Origin: Herbaspirillum rubrisubalbicans
GTDB taxonomy: Bacteria > Pseudomonadota > Gammaproteobacteria > Burkholderiales > Burkholderiaceae_D
Direction: 5' to 3'
Length of the DNA: 64,000 nucleotides
Assembly: GCF_003719195.1 (NCBI RefSeq)
Contig: NZ_CP024996.1
Span: 3,534,001 to 3,598,000, forward strand
Part shown: piece after piece, positions 39,255-47,921 of the stretch
Layout of the letters: every line of letters starts with the position of its first letter
Numbering within the stretch: the first letter of the stretch is position 1
Made by a program: the position numbers and the translations under genes
Notes under the pieces: model-generated
Told to the model about the DNA's origin: nothing
Databases searched by the model: none
The model's input: only the letters and a program-made list of their open reading frames with translations

Positions 39255-40630
39255 CACTCGGCCGCGCCCCACAGGTCGTGGGCATCGGCGGCGCTGATGC
39301 GCACGTCGACGAACTGCCCCACTTCCAACTTGCGATGCGGTTCGAAAGGCGGCTTCACATAGACCACGCCATCGATCTCGGGCGCATCCGAATAGGTGCG
39401 ACCGGTGCCGCCGTTGCGGTCGACTTCATCGATCAACACGCGCAAGGTCTTGCCGACCTTGGCTTGCAGGCGCTTCTTGGAGATCTCTTCCTGCAACTGC
39501 ATCACGCGGCCACGACGTTCTTCGCGTACCTCTTCTGGCACTGGATTGGCGATCTCGTTAGCGGTCGCGCCTTCCACCGGGGAATAGGCGAAGCAGCCCA
39601 GGCGGTCGATCTCGGCCTCCTTGAGGAAATCCAGCAGGTATTCGAACTCAGCCTCGGTCTCGCCGGGGAAACCGGCGATGAAGGTCGAGCGTATCGTCAG
39701 GTCCGGGCACATGGCGCGCCAGGCCTGGATGCGCTCGATGTTCTTCTCGCCATTGGCCGGACGCTTCATGCGCTTGAGCACGTCCGGGTGGGCGTGCTGC
39801 AGCGGCACGTCCAGGTAAGGGAGGATCTTGCCTTCGGCCATCAGCGGGATGATCTGGTCCACATGCGGATACGGATAGACATAGTGCAGGCGCACCCAGG
39901 CGCCGTACTGCTGGGCCAGCTCACCCAGCGCGCCCACCAGTTGGGTCATGTGGGTCTTGAGCGGCTTGCCGTTCCAGAAGCCGGTACGGAACTTCACATC
40001 CACGCCATAGGCGCTGGTGTCCTGGGAAATCACCAGCAATTCCTTCACTCCGGCCTTGAACAGATTCTCGGCTTCCAGCATGACATCGGCGATGGGGCGC
40101 GAAACCAGGTCGCCGCGCATGGAGGGGATGATGCAGAAGCTGCAGCGATGGTTGCAGCCTTCCGAAATCTTCAGATAGGCAAAATGCTTGGGGGTGAGCT
40201 TCACCCCTTGCGGCGGCACCAGGTCGATGAAGGGAGCATGGGGCTTGGGCAGGTGCTTGTGCACCGCCTGCATGACCTCGCCCACGGCGTGCGGGCCGGT
40301 CACTTCCAAGACCTTGGGATGGATCTTCTGGATGATGTCTTCGCCCTCGGCATCCTTCTTGGCACCCAGGCAGCCGGTGACAATCACCTTGCCGTTTTCA
40401 TTCAGGGCTTCGCCGATGGCATCCAGCGACTCCTGCACGGCGGCGTCGATGAAACCGCAGGTATTGACGATCACCAGGTCGGCGCCGTCATAGGACTTGG
40501 CGGTATCGTAGCCTTCGGCGCGCAGCTGGGTCAGGATCTGTTCGGAATCGACCAGTGCCTTGGGGCAGCCGAGGGAAACGAAACCGACCTTGGGCAGGGC
40601 CGGGCTGGCGGGAGTAGATGGGTTGGACAT
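39254..40630 (-). CDS. rimO: Ribosomal protein S12 methylthiotransferase RimO
   Basis: This 458-residue radical-SAM enzyme adds a methylthio group to an Asp of ribosomal protein S12. The N-terminal UPF0004 domain has [24 protein letters not shown] and VTGCLGAKK, whose Cys hold the auxiliary [4Fe-4S] cluster. The radical-SAM core has [17 protein letters not shown] (CxxxCxxC). A C-terminal TRAM domain follows (about 390-455). Length matches RimO more closely than MiaB. It overlaps the next gene by 1 bp. Confidence 0.96.
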   Translation of the reverse strand: MSNPSTPASPALPKVGFVSLGCPKALVDSEQILTQLRAEGYDTAKSYDGADLVIVNTCGFIDAAVQESLDAIGEALNENGKVIVTGCLGAKKDAEGEDIIQKIHPKVLEVTGPHAVGEVMQAVHKHLPKPHAPFIDLVPPQGVKLTPKHFAYLKISEGCNHRCSFCIIPSMRGDLVSRPIADVMLEAENLFKAGVKELLVISQDTSAYGVDVKFRTGFWNGKPLKTHMTQLVGALGELAQQYGAWVRLHYVYPYPHVDQIIPLMAEGKILPYLDVPLQHAHPDVLKRMKRPANGEKNIERIQAWRAMCPDLTIRSTFIAGFPGETEAEFEYLLDFLKEAEIDRLGCFAYSPVEGATANEIANPVPEEVREERRGRVMQLQEEISKKRLQAKVGKTLRVLIDEVDRNGGTGRTYSDAPEIDGVVYVKPPFEPHRKLEVGQFVDVRISAADAHDLWGAAE

Positions 40631-40782
40631 GGCAGAAGGCTCAGTGAGACGGGCCGAAAACGGCCGAAAATACGGGAAAAAGCGAAAAATGCTTTAAAAA
40701 TCAGGGCGCTATTGTACATCGTCCGCTCGCTTTCACCGGTTTTTACCGGTTTTCGCCCCCGCCGACGCCAGCAACTGCGCCA

Positions 40783-40820
40783 CCAATGCAAAACGGCCCA
40801 CACGGGGCCGTTGCATTGGG
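40783..40820 (-). terminator. Intrinsic terminator after phaR
   Basis: On the minus strand CAACGGCCC pairs with GGGCCGTTTTG, leaving a short loop and a T4 run, and the outer bases CCAATG/CATTGG extend the stem. It lies 11 bp past the phaR stop. Confidence 0.75.
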
Positions 40821-40830
40821 AGACGACGGA

Positions 40831-41397
40831 TTACTTCTTCTGGTCCGGCGGATTGCCCTGGGCACCGAAGGGGAAGGTGCCGAACATATTCTTGGTCTGG
40901 CTTTGCATCTGCTCCTGCATCTGGATGAACAGATTCTTGCTCTGCTCAATGTAGTTGCTCATCATGCCCTGCATCATCGGCCCTTGCACGTTCATGAACT
41001 GGGTCCACATCTCGGGGCTGAAGGGCTTGCCTTCGTAGAAGCCCTTGGAATTCTCGGCCAGCTTGTTCTGGATGTCGATGAAGGTCTGGATGTTCTTTTC
41101 CAGGTAATTGCCCATCATGCCCTGCATGGCATGACCGTAGTAGCGGATGATCTGCGAGAGCGCGCCGCTGGAGAACATGGGCACGCCATGCGACTCTTCT
41201 TCCAGGATGATCTGCAGCAGGATGCTGCGGGTCAGGTCGTCGCCGCTCTTGGCATCGACCACGGTGAATTCCTCATTGTCCAGCACCAGTTGCTTCACAT
41301 CGGTGAGCGTAATGTAGGAACTGGTCTGGGTATCGTAAAGACGGCGGTTGGGATATTTCTTGATCAAGCGATCTGCCGAATTTTTTGCAGTAGTCAT
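40831..41397 (-). CDS. phaR: Polyhydroxyalkanoate synthesis repressor PhaR
   Basis: This is a 188-residue protein from ATG 41397 (MTTAKNSADRLIKKYPNRRLYDT). The conserved N-terminal DNA-binding domain contains KKYPNRRLYDTQTSSYITL and a following PHB-accumulation-regulatory domain (about 65-110, SILLQIILEEE). The C-terminus is Met/Gln-rich and amphipathic (MMQGMMSNYIEQSKNLF), suited to binding PHA granule surfaces. PhaR represses phasin and its own gene and is released by polymer. It lies downstream of phaB on the same strand. Confidence 0.95.
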   Translation of the reverse strand: MTTAKNSADRLIKKYPNRRLYDTQTSSYITLTDVKQLVLDNEEFTVVDAKSGDDLTRSILLQIILEEESHGVPMFSSGALSQIIRYYGHAMQGMMGNYLEKNIQTFIDIQNKLAENSKGFYEGKPFSPEMWTQFMNVQGPMMQGMMSNYIEQSKNLFIQMQEQMQSQTKNMFGTFPFGAQGNPPDQKK

Positions 41398-41541
41398 CTG
41401 AAGTCCAGTCTCTCTCATTTCAGCCGTTTTGCCGGCCTTGGTTTGCAGCGATTGCGGGCGACTTGGATGCAGTCCTGCCGCGCGGGCGTCCGGGGCATGG
41501 CTTGCCCTCTCTTTGCTTCTTCTCTCTTCTACTGTGTGCGG

Positions 41542-41597
41542 CCTGCATTTTGCAGGGCAACAACGCAAGCCATTATAGGGGGGAAGACCTGCAAAAG
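41542..41597 (-). promoter_or_regulatory. phaR promoter with TGC-type repeats
   Basis: On the minus strand TATAAT (plus-strand 41572-41577) is a perfect -10, although the -35 is poor. The repeat CCTGCATTTTGCAGG (41542-41556) lies just past the expected start site, and a second CCTGCAAAAG (41588-41597) lies upstream of the -10. Both share TTTTGCAGG, similar to the CTGC/GCAG boxes described for PhaR in other bacteria, so autoregulation is likely. The wider phaB-phaR gap (41398-41698) holds no other gene. Confidence 0.55.
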
Positions 41598-41646
41598 GGG
41601 AGCTCTATCGTGCATGGCTGACAAAATCTCAGCCTGTGACACACGT

Positions 41647-41686
41647 AAAAACGGCCACGCTTGCGGCACTGCCGCGTGCGTGGCCG
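41647..41686 (-). terminator. Intrinsic terminator after phaB
   Basis: Arms CGGCCACGC (41652-41660) and GCGTGGCCG (41678-41686) enclose a second small hairpin (GCGGCA/TGCCGC). On the minus strand they are followed by TTTTT, 13 bp past the phaB stop. Confidence 0.85.
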
Positions 41687-41698
41687 CGTGCTGCAGCA

Positions 41699-42439
41699 TC
41701 AGCCCATGTACAGGCCGCCGTTGAGGGAGAAGTCCGAACCGGTAGCGTAGCCACCTTCAGCCGAAGCGATCCAGGCCACGATGGAGGCGATTTCCTCCGG
41801 CTCGCCAAGACGCTTGACGGGGATGCCCGAGACGATCTTTTCCAGTACTTCCGGCCGGATCGCGCGCACCATGTCGGTCCCGATATAACCCGGCGAGACG
41901 GTATTGACGGTCACGCCCTTGGTCGCCACTTCCTGCGCCAGCGCCATGGTGAAGCCATGGATGCCGGCCTTGGCGGTGGAGTAGTTGGTCTGGCCGAACT
42001 GGCCCTTCTGGCCGTTGACCGAGGAGATGTTGATGATGCGACCGAAACCGCGCTCGCACATGCCCTCGATGACCTGCTTGGTGACGTTGAAGAGCGAATT
42101 GAGGTTGGTGTCGATCACCGCGTCCCAGTCGGCCTTGCTCATCTTGCGGAACTGACCATCGCGGGTGATGCCGGCATTGTTGACCAGCACGTCCACTTCA
42201 CCGATCTCGGCACGTACCTTTTCGAAGGCGGCCTTGGTGGATTCCCAGTCCGAGACATTGCCTTCGGATGCGTGGATGTCGTAGCCGTGGGCGCGCATGG
42301 CCGCCAGCCAGGTATCCTTGCGGGTGGAATTGGGGCCGCAACCGGCCACGACCGTGTAGCCGTCCTTGCACAGACGGGTGCAGATGGCGGTGCCGATGCC
42401 GCCCATACCACCGGTCACATATGCGATACGCTTGCTCAT
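41699..42439 (-). CDS. phaB: Acetoacetyl-CoA reductase PhaB
   Basis: This 246-residue short-chain dehydrogenase reduces acetoacetyl-CoA to (R)-3-hydroxybutyryl-CoA with NADPH, the monomer for PHB. The cofactor motif is VTGGMGGIGTAIC. The catalytic Ser and Tyr/Lys are in NISSVNGQ and NYSTAKAG, and the C-terminal part has SPGYIGTDMV. A perfect AGGAGG precedes ATG 42439. It follows phaC by 257 bp and ends in its own terminator. The partner thiolase phaA is not in this window. Confidence 0.96.
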   Translation of the reverse strand: MSKRIAYVTGGMGGIGTAICTRLCKDGYTVVAGCGPNSTRKDTWLAAMRAHGYDIHASEGNVSDWESTKAAFEKVRAEIGEVDVLVNNAGITRDGQFRKMSKADWDAVIDTNLNSLFNVTKQVIEGMCERGFGRIINISSVNGQKGQFGQTNYSTAKAGIHGFTMALAQEVATKGVTVNTVSPGYIGTDMVRAIRPEVLEKIVSGIPVKRLGEPEEIASIVAWIASAEGGYATGSDFSLNGGLYMG

Positions 42440-42696
42440 TTTTGTTGCCTCCTATAGGGATGGTGATTTATCGGGGTAGCCCTGCTCCCCCTGTTTCGCG
42501 TCTGCTTTGCGCCGCATTGGTGGACGCCCCGTCTGCACAGGGTCGTCCTTTATCTTGTCAGGCCTGGCCGCGCCGCGGATGCGCTGCCGGCCGTCTCTCC
42601 CTGTCGGCGGGCCCGCCTGGGGTCACCGCCCTCTTTTCATCACTGCCGCCGGCTTCTATCTCGACGATGGCCGGCTGGCTGATCATTTGTGCCGAC

Positions 42697-44544
42697 CTAC
42701 TGGTCGACCTTGACCTTCACATAGCGTCCGGGCGCAGCTTCGATATGCTTGTAGCGCGTCGAGCCGGCCGTCTTGGGTGCGGCCACCTTGCGCCCGCCAT
42801 GCTTGGCCAGGAAGGCCGCCCACTCGCCCCACCAGCTGCCGGGGTGTTCGGTGGCACCGGCCAACCAGGTATCGGCATCGCTGCCGACCTTGGCCTTGTC
42901 GTTGAGCCAGTAGTTACGTTTGTTCTTGGACGCCGGATTGATCACGCCGGCAATATGACCCGAGGCACCCAGCACGAAGCGGTTGTTGCTGCGCTTGCCG
43001 GTGTTGATCAAGCCCAGCGAGGCATAGGCCGACTTCCAGGGCACGATGTGGTCATCGCGCGAAGCATAGATGAAGGCCGGCGCGCTGATCTTGCGCAGGT
43101 CGATCTTCTCTCCGCCCACGCTCAGGCGACCGGGCTCCTTGAGCGCATTTTCCAGGTACATGTGCCGCAGGTAGTAGCAGAACATCGGCCCCGGCAGGTT
43201 GGTGCTGTCGGCGTTCCAGTACAGCAAATCGAAGGCGCTGGGTTTCTCGCCCTTGAGGTAATTCGATTCGACGTAGTTCCACAGCAGATCGTTGGGACGC
43301 AGGCTGGAGAAGGCGCTGGCGAAATCGCGCCCGGCCATCAGGCCGCGCTGGCCGATCATCTGCTCGCGCAGTGCCAGTTGCATCTCATCGATATAGACGT
43401 CGATGGCGCCGGTGTCGGAAAAATCGAGGAAGGTGGTCAACAGCGTCAGGCTGGCCACTGGATCCTCGCCACGCGCCGCCAGCAGCGCCAGCGCGCAGGA
43501 GAGGATGGTGCCGCCCACGCAGAAGCCCAGCGCATTGATCTGCGGCTGCTTGCTGATTTCCTGAACGATGTGAATGCAACGCACCACGGCGTCGTCCACG
43601 TAGTTGTCCCAGGTCGCGGTCTCCACTGTCGCATCGGCATTGCGCCAGGAAATGAGGAACACCGTATGGCCCTGCTCGACCGTATAGCGCACCAGCGAAT
43701 TGTGCGGCTGCAGGTCGAGGATGTAGAACTTGTTGATGCACGGCGGCACGATCAACAGCGGCACGGCGTGCACGGTCTTGGTCAGCGGCTTGTACTGGAT
43801 CAGCTGGAACAACTCGGTCTCGAAGATCACCGAGCCTTCGCTGGCGCCGACATCGCGCCCCACTTCGAAAGCCGTTTCATCGGTCTGCGAGATGTGGCCC
43901 TTCTGCACGTCGGCCAGCAATTGCGCAATGCCCTGGGTGAGACTTTCGCCGCGGGTCTCCAGGATCTTTTGCTGGGCCACCGGATTGGTGGCCAGGAAGT
44001 TGGCAGGCGACATCGCATCGATCATCTGCTGCACTGCAAAACGCAACTTGTGACGCACCTTCTCGGTCCCCTTGACCGCATCGGCCAGCGCCAGCAGGAA
44101 GCGCGAATTCAATTGGTAAGCGGCGGCCTGGAATGCGAAGTAAGGATGTTCCTGCCAGGCCGGAGCCGACAGGCGGCGGTCGGTGATAGCCGGGGTCTTG
44201 GCCGCCAGCATCGACTGCCACAGTTCGCCGAACTCGCGGGTATAGTCCTGCTGCAGGCGGACCAGGTCGGCAGGCTCGAGGGTGGCGCCCATCTCGCCCA
44301 ACTGCTTGACCAGCAGCGCCGGATCGATCTGCCCGGCCCCCGGCGGCAGGCCACCAGGAAAACCCTGCGCACCCGGCATCTGCCCCATCCCTGCCAGGTT
44401 GGGCATGGGCGGCAAATGCGACTTGATCTGGTCGAACTGGGATTGGAATTGCGACTGCAGCGAAGTCCAGAATTTCGGATCGGACATCTGTGCCAGCCAC
44501 GCGGATACATCGGGAGAGGGTTGCTGCGGATTCTGCTTGTTCAT
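42697..44544 (-). CDS. phaC: Class I polyhydroxyalkanoate synthase PhaC
   Basis: This 615-residue enzyme polymerises (R)-3-hydroxyacyl-CoA into PHA. The alpha/beta-hydrolase core has the lipase-like box GFCVGGTILSC with catalytic Cys342, plus FLDFSDTGAIDVY (catalytic Asp region) and VLGASGHIAGVINP (catalytic His). The N-terminal 80 residues are Gln/Pro/Gly-rich and variable. Length fits single-subunit class I synthases such as that of Cupriavidus. It begins the phaC-phaB-(phaR) cluster. Confidence 0.96.
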   Translation of the reverse strand: MNKQNPQQPSPDVSAWLAQMSDPKFWTSLQSQFQSQFDQIKSHLPPMPNLAGMGQMPGAQGFPGGLPPGAGQIDPALLVKQLGEMGATLEPADLVRLQQDYTREFGELWQSMLAAKTPAITDRRLSAPAWQEHPYFAFQAAAYQLNSRFLLALADAVKGTEKVRHKLRFAVQQMIDAMSPANFLATNPVAQQKILETRGESLTQGIAQLLADVQKGHISQTDETAFEVGRDVGASEGSVIFETELFQLIQYKPLTKTVHAVPLLIVPPCINKFYILDLQPHNSLVRYTVEQGHTVFLISWRNADATVETATWDNYVDDAVVRCIHIVQEISKQPQINALGFCVGGTILSCALALLAARGEDPVASLTLLTTFLDFSDTGAIDVYIDEMQLALREQMIGQRGLMAGRDFASAFSSLRPNDLLWNYVESNYLKGEKPSAFDLLYWNADSTNLPGPMFCYYLRHMYLENALKEPGRLSVGGEKIDLRKISAPAFIYASRDDHIVPWKSAYASLGLINTGKRSNNRFVLGASGHIAGVINPASKNKRNYWLNDKAKVGSDADTWLAGATEHPGSWWGEWAAFLAKHGGRKVAAPKTAGSTRYKHIEAAPGRYVKVKVDQ

Positions 44545-44601
44545 GCTCGGATCGGCAATTTTCGCGTATCTTTACGGTTTGTCTCGAAGCGCAATTTCAC
44601 C

Positions 44602-44871
44602 ATGGTCATCGTCGCTATCGCATGGCTCTACGTCGTCTTCATGATGTCAATCACCGAACAATCAGTGATCGCTGGCGTCGCTACTTTCCTGCTGTACGGG
44701 ATAATTCCCCTGACCATCGTTTTATACCTGATGGGTACGCCGCAACGCAAGCGGAATCGTCAAAAGATGAAGAAATCGTCAGCTATCCATCCGCAAGAGC
44801 GGGACGATGACAGTTCGATGAAATGCGAGTCTCACGCCCAAGGAAAGGCGCCACCCACACCAACGGAGTAA
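44602..44871 (+). CDS. Small two-helix membrane protein
   Basis: This 89-residue ORF starts at ATG 44602 (MVIVAIAWLYVVFMMSITEQ), 57 bp from the divergent phaC start. It has two predicted membrane helices (about 2-17 and 22-43, VIAGVATFLLYGIIPLTIVL) and then a basic/polar cytoplasmic tail (GTPQRKRNRQKMKKS). I believe it is real because the hydrophobic pattern and the positive-inside tail are coherent, while the long open frame it sits in is antisense to phaC before this point. No function is known. Confidence 0.72.
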   Translation: MVIVAIAWLYVVFMMSITEQSVIAGVATFLLYGIIPLTIVLYLMGTPQRKRNRQKMKKSSAIHPQERDDDSSMKCESHAQGKAPPTPTE

Positions 44872-45016
44872 GCCCCGGATACGGTCGGCACGACGAAAAA
44901 ACTTAGAAAATGCAAAAAGCCGGCACATCTTTGATGAAGCGACAAGCCTTTAACAGCGCTACTTTTCGCAGTGCAGCATCGATCACGACGACCTACAAAA
45001 ACTCAGGAAACTCTGT

Positions 45017-45280
45017 TCAGCGACGCGCCACGCGTCGCAAGGCGATACGCCGGTAGCGGGGTTTCAGTACAGCAAGCATATCGCGCAACACAGCTGATCC
45101 GCGCCACGGTGGCGAGACATAGGCCATACGTAACTTCAGGCTACCACTGTCACGTAACTCACAATCAAGCATGGCGATCATGCTGCCATCGAGCCAGGCA
45201 TAGACGTGGATTTCATTGCCCTGTCGTTGCTTGGGTCCTTCGATCTGCCAGCCATAGGGGTGACGGTAGGCGCTCCTCAT
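45017..45280 (-). CDS. Small protein translationally coupled to the TauE/SafE permease
   Basis: This is an 87-residue ORF whose ATG (45280) overlaps the permease stop by 4 bp (ATGA). It has no membrane segment, is basic at the C-terminus (KPRYRRIALRRVARR), and contains EIHVYAWLDGSMIAMLDCELRDSG, cited here as AWLDGSMIAMLDCELR, a likely beta-sheet. I recognise no family. The overlap and the lack of any competing gene support expression. Confidence 0.6.
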   Translation of the reverse strand: MRSAYRHPYGWQIEGPKQRQGNEIHVYAWLDGSMIAMLDCELRDSGSLKLRMAYVSPPWRGSAVLRDMLAVLKPRYRRIALRRVARR

Positions 45281-46062
45281 CGCCCCACTCCGAACAGATC
45301 GACGATATGCCAGGCAAGGTGCAAGCCCAGCAGCAGCAAGCCGATGAAGAAACAGCGCCGGAAGGTGGCAGCCCGCACCAGGCCACGCACACGGGTGCCG
45401 ATGGCCATGCCCAGCAGGGCCGGCACCAGTACCACCAGCGACGCCCAGCCTACGCCCCCGCTGAAGGCTCCACCCTGCCCCAGGTTGACCGCCAGCGCCA
45501 GGGTGGACACCGTGAAGGACAGGCCCAGGGCCTGGATCAATTGGTCACGCGGCAAGCCCAGCGCCTGCAGGTAAGGCACAGCCGGAATGACGAACACGCC
45601 CGTGGCTGCCGTCACCAGCCCGGTGAAGAGCCCGATCACGGGCGACCACCAGACCTCCTGCCCGGGTCGCACTGTCGGCGTCCAGGCGGCCAGCCCGGCA
45701 ATGGCGTACAGCATCAGCGCCAGCCCCAGAACGACGATGGCCCGGCGACCACCATCGGCGCCCATGAACCCGGCCCCGGCCAGGGTGCCGATGAGGATGC
45801 CGGCCAGCATGGTCCACAGGCGCCGTGCCAACGCCAGGAAGGCGCCGCCGGTGGCCAGTTGCCAGCCATTGGTGACCATCGATGGCACAATCAGCAGCGC
45901 TGCAGCCTGCACCGGCGACATCACCAGGCTCAACAAGCCCACCGCCACCGTGGGCAAGCCCAGGCCGATGACGCCCTTGACGAAGCCGGCCAGCAGAAAC
46001 ACCGCCAGGCTCACGAGCAAGACGGTGGCATTCATATCGACAAAGGCAAGCAGGCTGGGCAT
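45277..46062 (-). CDS. TauE/SafE-family sulfite/organosulfonate exporter-like permease
   Basis: This is a 261-residue membrane protein with about eight hydrophobic segments. I start it at ATG 46062 (MPSLLAFVDMNATVLL); ATG 46035, nine codons later, is equally possible because neither has a clear ribosome-binding site. Family signatures are the repeated half-motifs GFVKGVIGLGLPTVAVGLLS and LFTGLVTAATGVFVIPAVPYL. Members export sulfite, sulfoacetate or other small anions; the substrate here is not known. It is divergent from a LysR gene (184-bp gap) that probably controls it. Confidence 0.86.
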   Translation of the reverse strand: MPSLLAFVDMNATVLLVSLAVFLLAGFVKGVIGLGLPTVAVGLLSLVMSPVQAAALLIVPSMVTNGWQLATGGAFLALARRLWTMLAGILIGTLAGAGFMGADGGRRAIVVLGLALMLYAIAGLAAWTPTVRPGQEVWWSPVIGLFTGLVTAATGVFVIPAVPYLQALGLPRDQLIQALGLSFTVSTLALAVNLGQGGAFSGGVGWASLVVLVPALLGMAIGTRVRGLVRAATFRRCFFIGLLLLGLHLAWHIVDLFGVGR

Positions 46063-46245
46063 GGCAGAAGAGAAATGACGCTGACAAAGCTGGTGGTATT
46101 GAGGTTTCCCAGTCTGCCAGTGTGCGCGTCGTCTGGAAATGTGGAATACACTTAGCCAGCCTTCGGCCTGGACGAAGGCTGAAAATGGCTTGCAGCGTTT
46201 TTTCTTCCCTTCTGTCGTGCTTTTCCTGTTTTTTCCTGGCCAACG

Positions 46246-47139
46246 ATGAGCAACCGTTTCGAACTCTCCGACCTGCGCCTGTTCCTGCACATCGTCGAAA
46301 GCGGCAGCATCACTGCCGGTGCCCAACGGGCTCACATGGCGCTGGCCTCGGCCAGTGCGCGCATCCGCAACATGGAAGATGCCCTGGGCACGGCCCTGCT
46401 GGAGCGCGGTCGGCGCGGCGTGCAGAGCACTGATGCCGGGCGTGCGCTGGCGCATCATGCGCGCATGGTGGCGCAGCAGATGGAACAAATGCGAGATGAA
46501 CTGGGCCAGTATGCACGCGGGCTCAAGGGCCATATCCGACTGCTGTGCAATACCTCCGCCATGACCGAATTCCTGCCGGAAGTGCTGGCGCGCTTCCTGG
46601 CGCAACACCCGTACACCGACATCGAACTGGAAGAAAAACTGAGCTATGAAGTGGTGCAGGCGGTGGTCGATGGCGTGGCCGACATCGGCATCATCGCCGA
46701 CTCCACCGACAGCGGCCCGTTGCAGACCTACCCATTCCGCCAGGACCACCTGGTGGCGGTGCTGTCTAGGAAGCACCCGCTGGCGCGCCGCAAATCACTG
46801 ACCTTCAGTGAATTGCTGGGCGAGGATTTTGTCGGCCTGTCCGGCGACAGCGCCCTGCAACAGCACCTCTCGGGCCACGCCACGCGGGCCGGCAAGCGGC
46901 TGCAATACCGGGTGCGGCTGCGCAGCTTCGACGGCATCTGCCGCATGGTGGAACACCAGGTCGGCATCGCGGTGATGCCCGAGACCGCCGCTCTGGCCGG
47001 CGCAGCCCGCATGGATATCCGCGCCATCCCGCTCTCCGATGGCTGGAGCCGACGCCAATTGCTGATCTGCGTGCGCGGACTGGAAGGCCTGCCGGGCCCT
47101 ACGCGTGAACTGATACTGGCATTACAGCGTCACGCTTGA
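46246..47139 (+). CDS. LysR-family transcriptional regulator
   Basis: This 297-residue regulator has an N-terminal winged HTH (ELSDLRLFLHIVESGSITAGA, then RIRNMEDALGTALLERG). The substrate-binding domain starts near residue 90 (GHIRLLCNTSAM) and includes DIGIIADSTDSGPL. LysR regulators typically control a divergently transcribed neighbour, so the TauE/SafE permease is the probable target. The effector is not evident. The spacer at 46063-46245 contains no T-N11-A site that I would defend. Confidence 0.9.
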   Translation: MSNRFELSDLRLFLHIVESGSITAGAQRAHMALASASARIRNMEDALGTALLERGRRGVQSTDAGRALAHHARMVAQQMEQMRDELGQYARGLKGHIRLLCNTSAMTEFLPEVLARFLAQHPYTDIELEEKLSYEVVQAVVDGVADIGIIADSTDSGPLQTYPFRQDHLVAVLSRKHPLARRKSLTFSELLGEDFVGLSGDSALQQHLSGHATRAGKRLQYRVRLRSFDGICRMVEHQVGIAVMPETAALAGAARMDIRAIPLSDGWSRRQLLICVRGLEGLPGPTRELILALQRHA

Positions 47140-47162
47140 CGCGCCACGCCTGCAGCACAGGA

Positions 47163-47909
47163 TCACTTCAGCCAAATCAGCGATCCCATGCGTCCGGTCG
47201 TGCGGTCGCGCCGGTAGGAATAGAAGCGCGTATCGGCGACGGTACAGAGTCCGCCGCCGCTGACATCGCGCACCTCGACCATTGCCAGCCGCTGGCGCGC
47301 CAGTCGGTAGATATCGGCCAGGTACTTGCCGGGACGCCCAGGATAGGGGCGGAAAGCGGCATCAGCCTGGGCCTGCTGCGCGAGGAAGGTTTCCCGCACT
47401 TCGGCGCCGACCTCGAAATTGTCCGCTCCGATGGCCGCCCCCAGCCAGGCCATGATCTGGTCCGCACCGCGCGCGCGCATGGCCGCCACAGTCTGCTCCA
47501 GAACACCTGCGGCCAGTCCTCGCCAGCCGGCATGGGCCGCCCCGACCACGGTCCCGGCATGGTCGCAGAACAGTACCGGCAAGCAATCGGCGGTCATCAT
47601 CACGCAGACGGCACCAGGCGTGCTGCTGATGCAGGCATCAGCGCAGGCATCGTCCGGCAGCGCGGCCGCGTCCAGCACATTCACGCCATGCACCTGGGTC
47701 AACCAGGCCGGCTCGGCAGGCAGCAGGCGGCGCAGCAAGGCGCGGTTGCGTGCTACCAGGGCGGGATCATCCTCGACATGCGTCCCCAGGTTCAGGCCGC
47801 CGCCACCCTGCCCGTCATCATACGGGGCAGGACTGTATCCACCAGCACGCAGCGTAGTCAGCGCGCCGATGTTGGCTGGCGCAGCCCAGTCGGGGATCAG
47901 CAGTTCCAT
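47163..47909 (-). CDS. pgeF: Peptidoglycan editing factor PgeF (YfiH, laccase-like domain)
   Basis: This is a 248-residue member of the DUF152/multicopper polyphenol-oxidase family. It has QVHGVNVLD, ADCLPVLFCD and AAHAGWRGLAAG, which provide the His-Cys-His metal site. PgeF in E. coli removes a wrongly added amino acid from murein precursors; related proteins act on purine nucleosides. It ends in DTRFYSYRRDRTTGRMGSLIWL, cited as FYSYRRDRTTGR. It follows rluD by 12 bp, the usual bamD/rluD/pgeF neighbourhood. Confidence 0.94.
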   Translation of the reverse strand: MELLIPDWAAPANIGALTTLRAGGYSPAPYDDGQGGGGLNLGTHVEDDPALVARNRALLRRLLPAEPAWLTQVHGVNVLDAAALPDDACADACISSTPGAVCVMMTADCLPVLFCDHAGTVVGAAHAGWRGLAAGVLEQTVAAMRARGADQIMAWLGAAIGADNFEVGAEVRETFLAQQAQADAAFRPYPGRPGKYLADIYRLARQRLAMVEVRDVSGGGLCTVADTRFYSYRRDRTTGRMGSLIWLK

Positions 47910-47921
47910 GGATATCCGACC

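Noticed and set aside
40733..40756. Short direct repeat ACCGGTTTT upstream of rimO
   Set aside because: Only two short copies, low complexity, and no link to a regulator; could be chance.
42268..44871. 867-codon open frame on the plus strand
   Set aside because: Nearly all of it is antisense to phaB and phaC. Only its last 89 codons, after 44602, form a plausible protein and are annotated separately.
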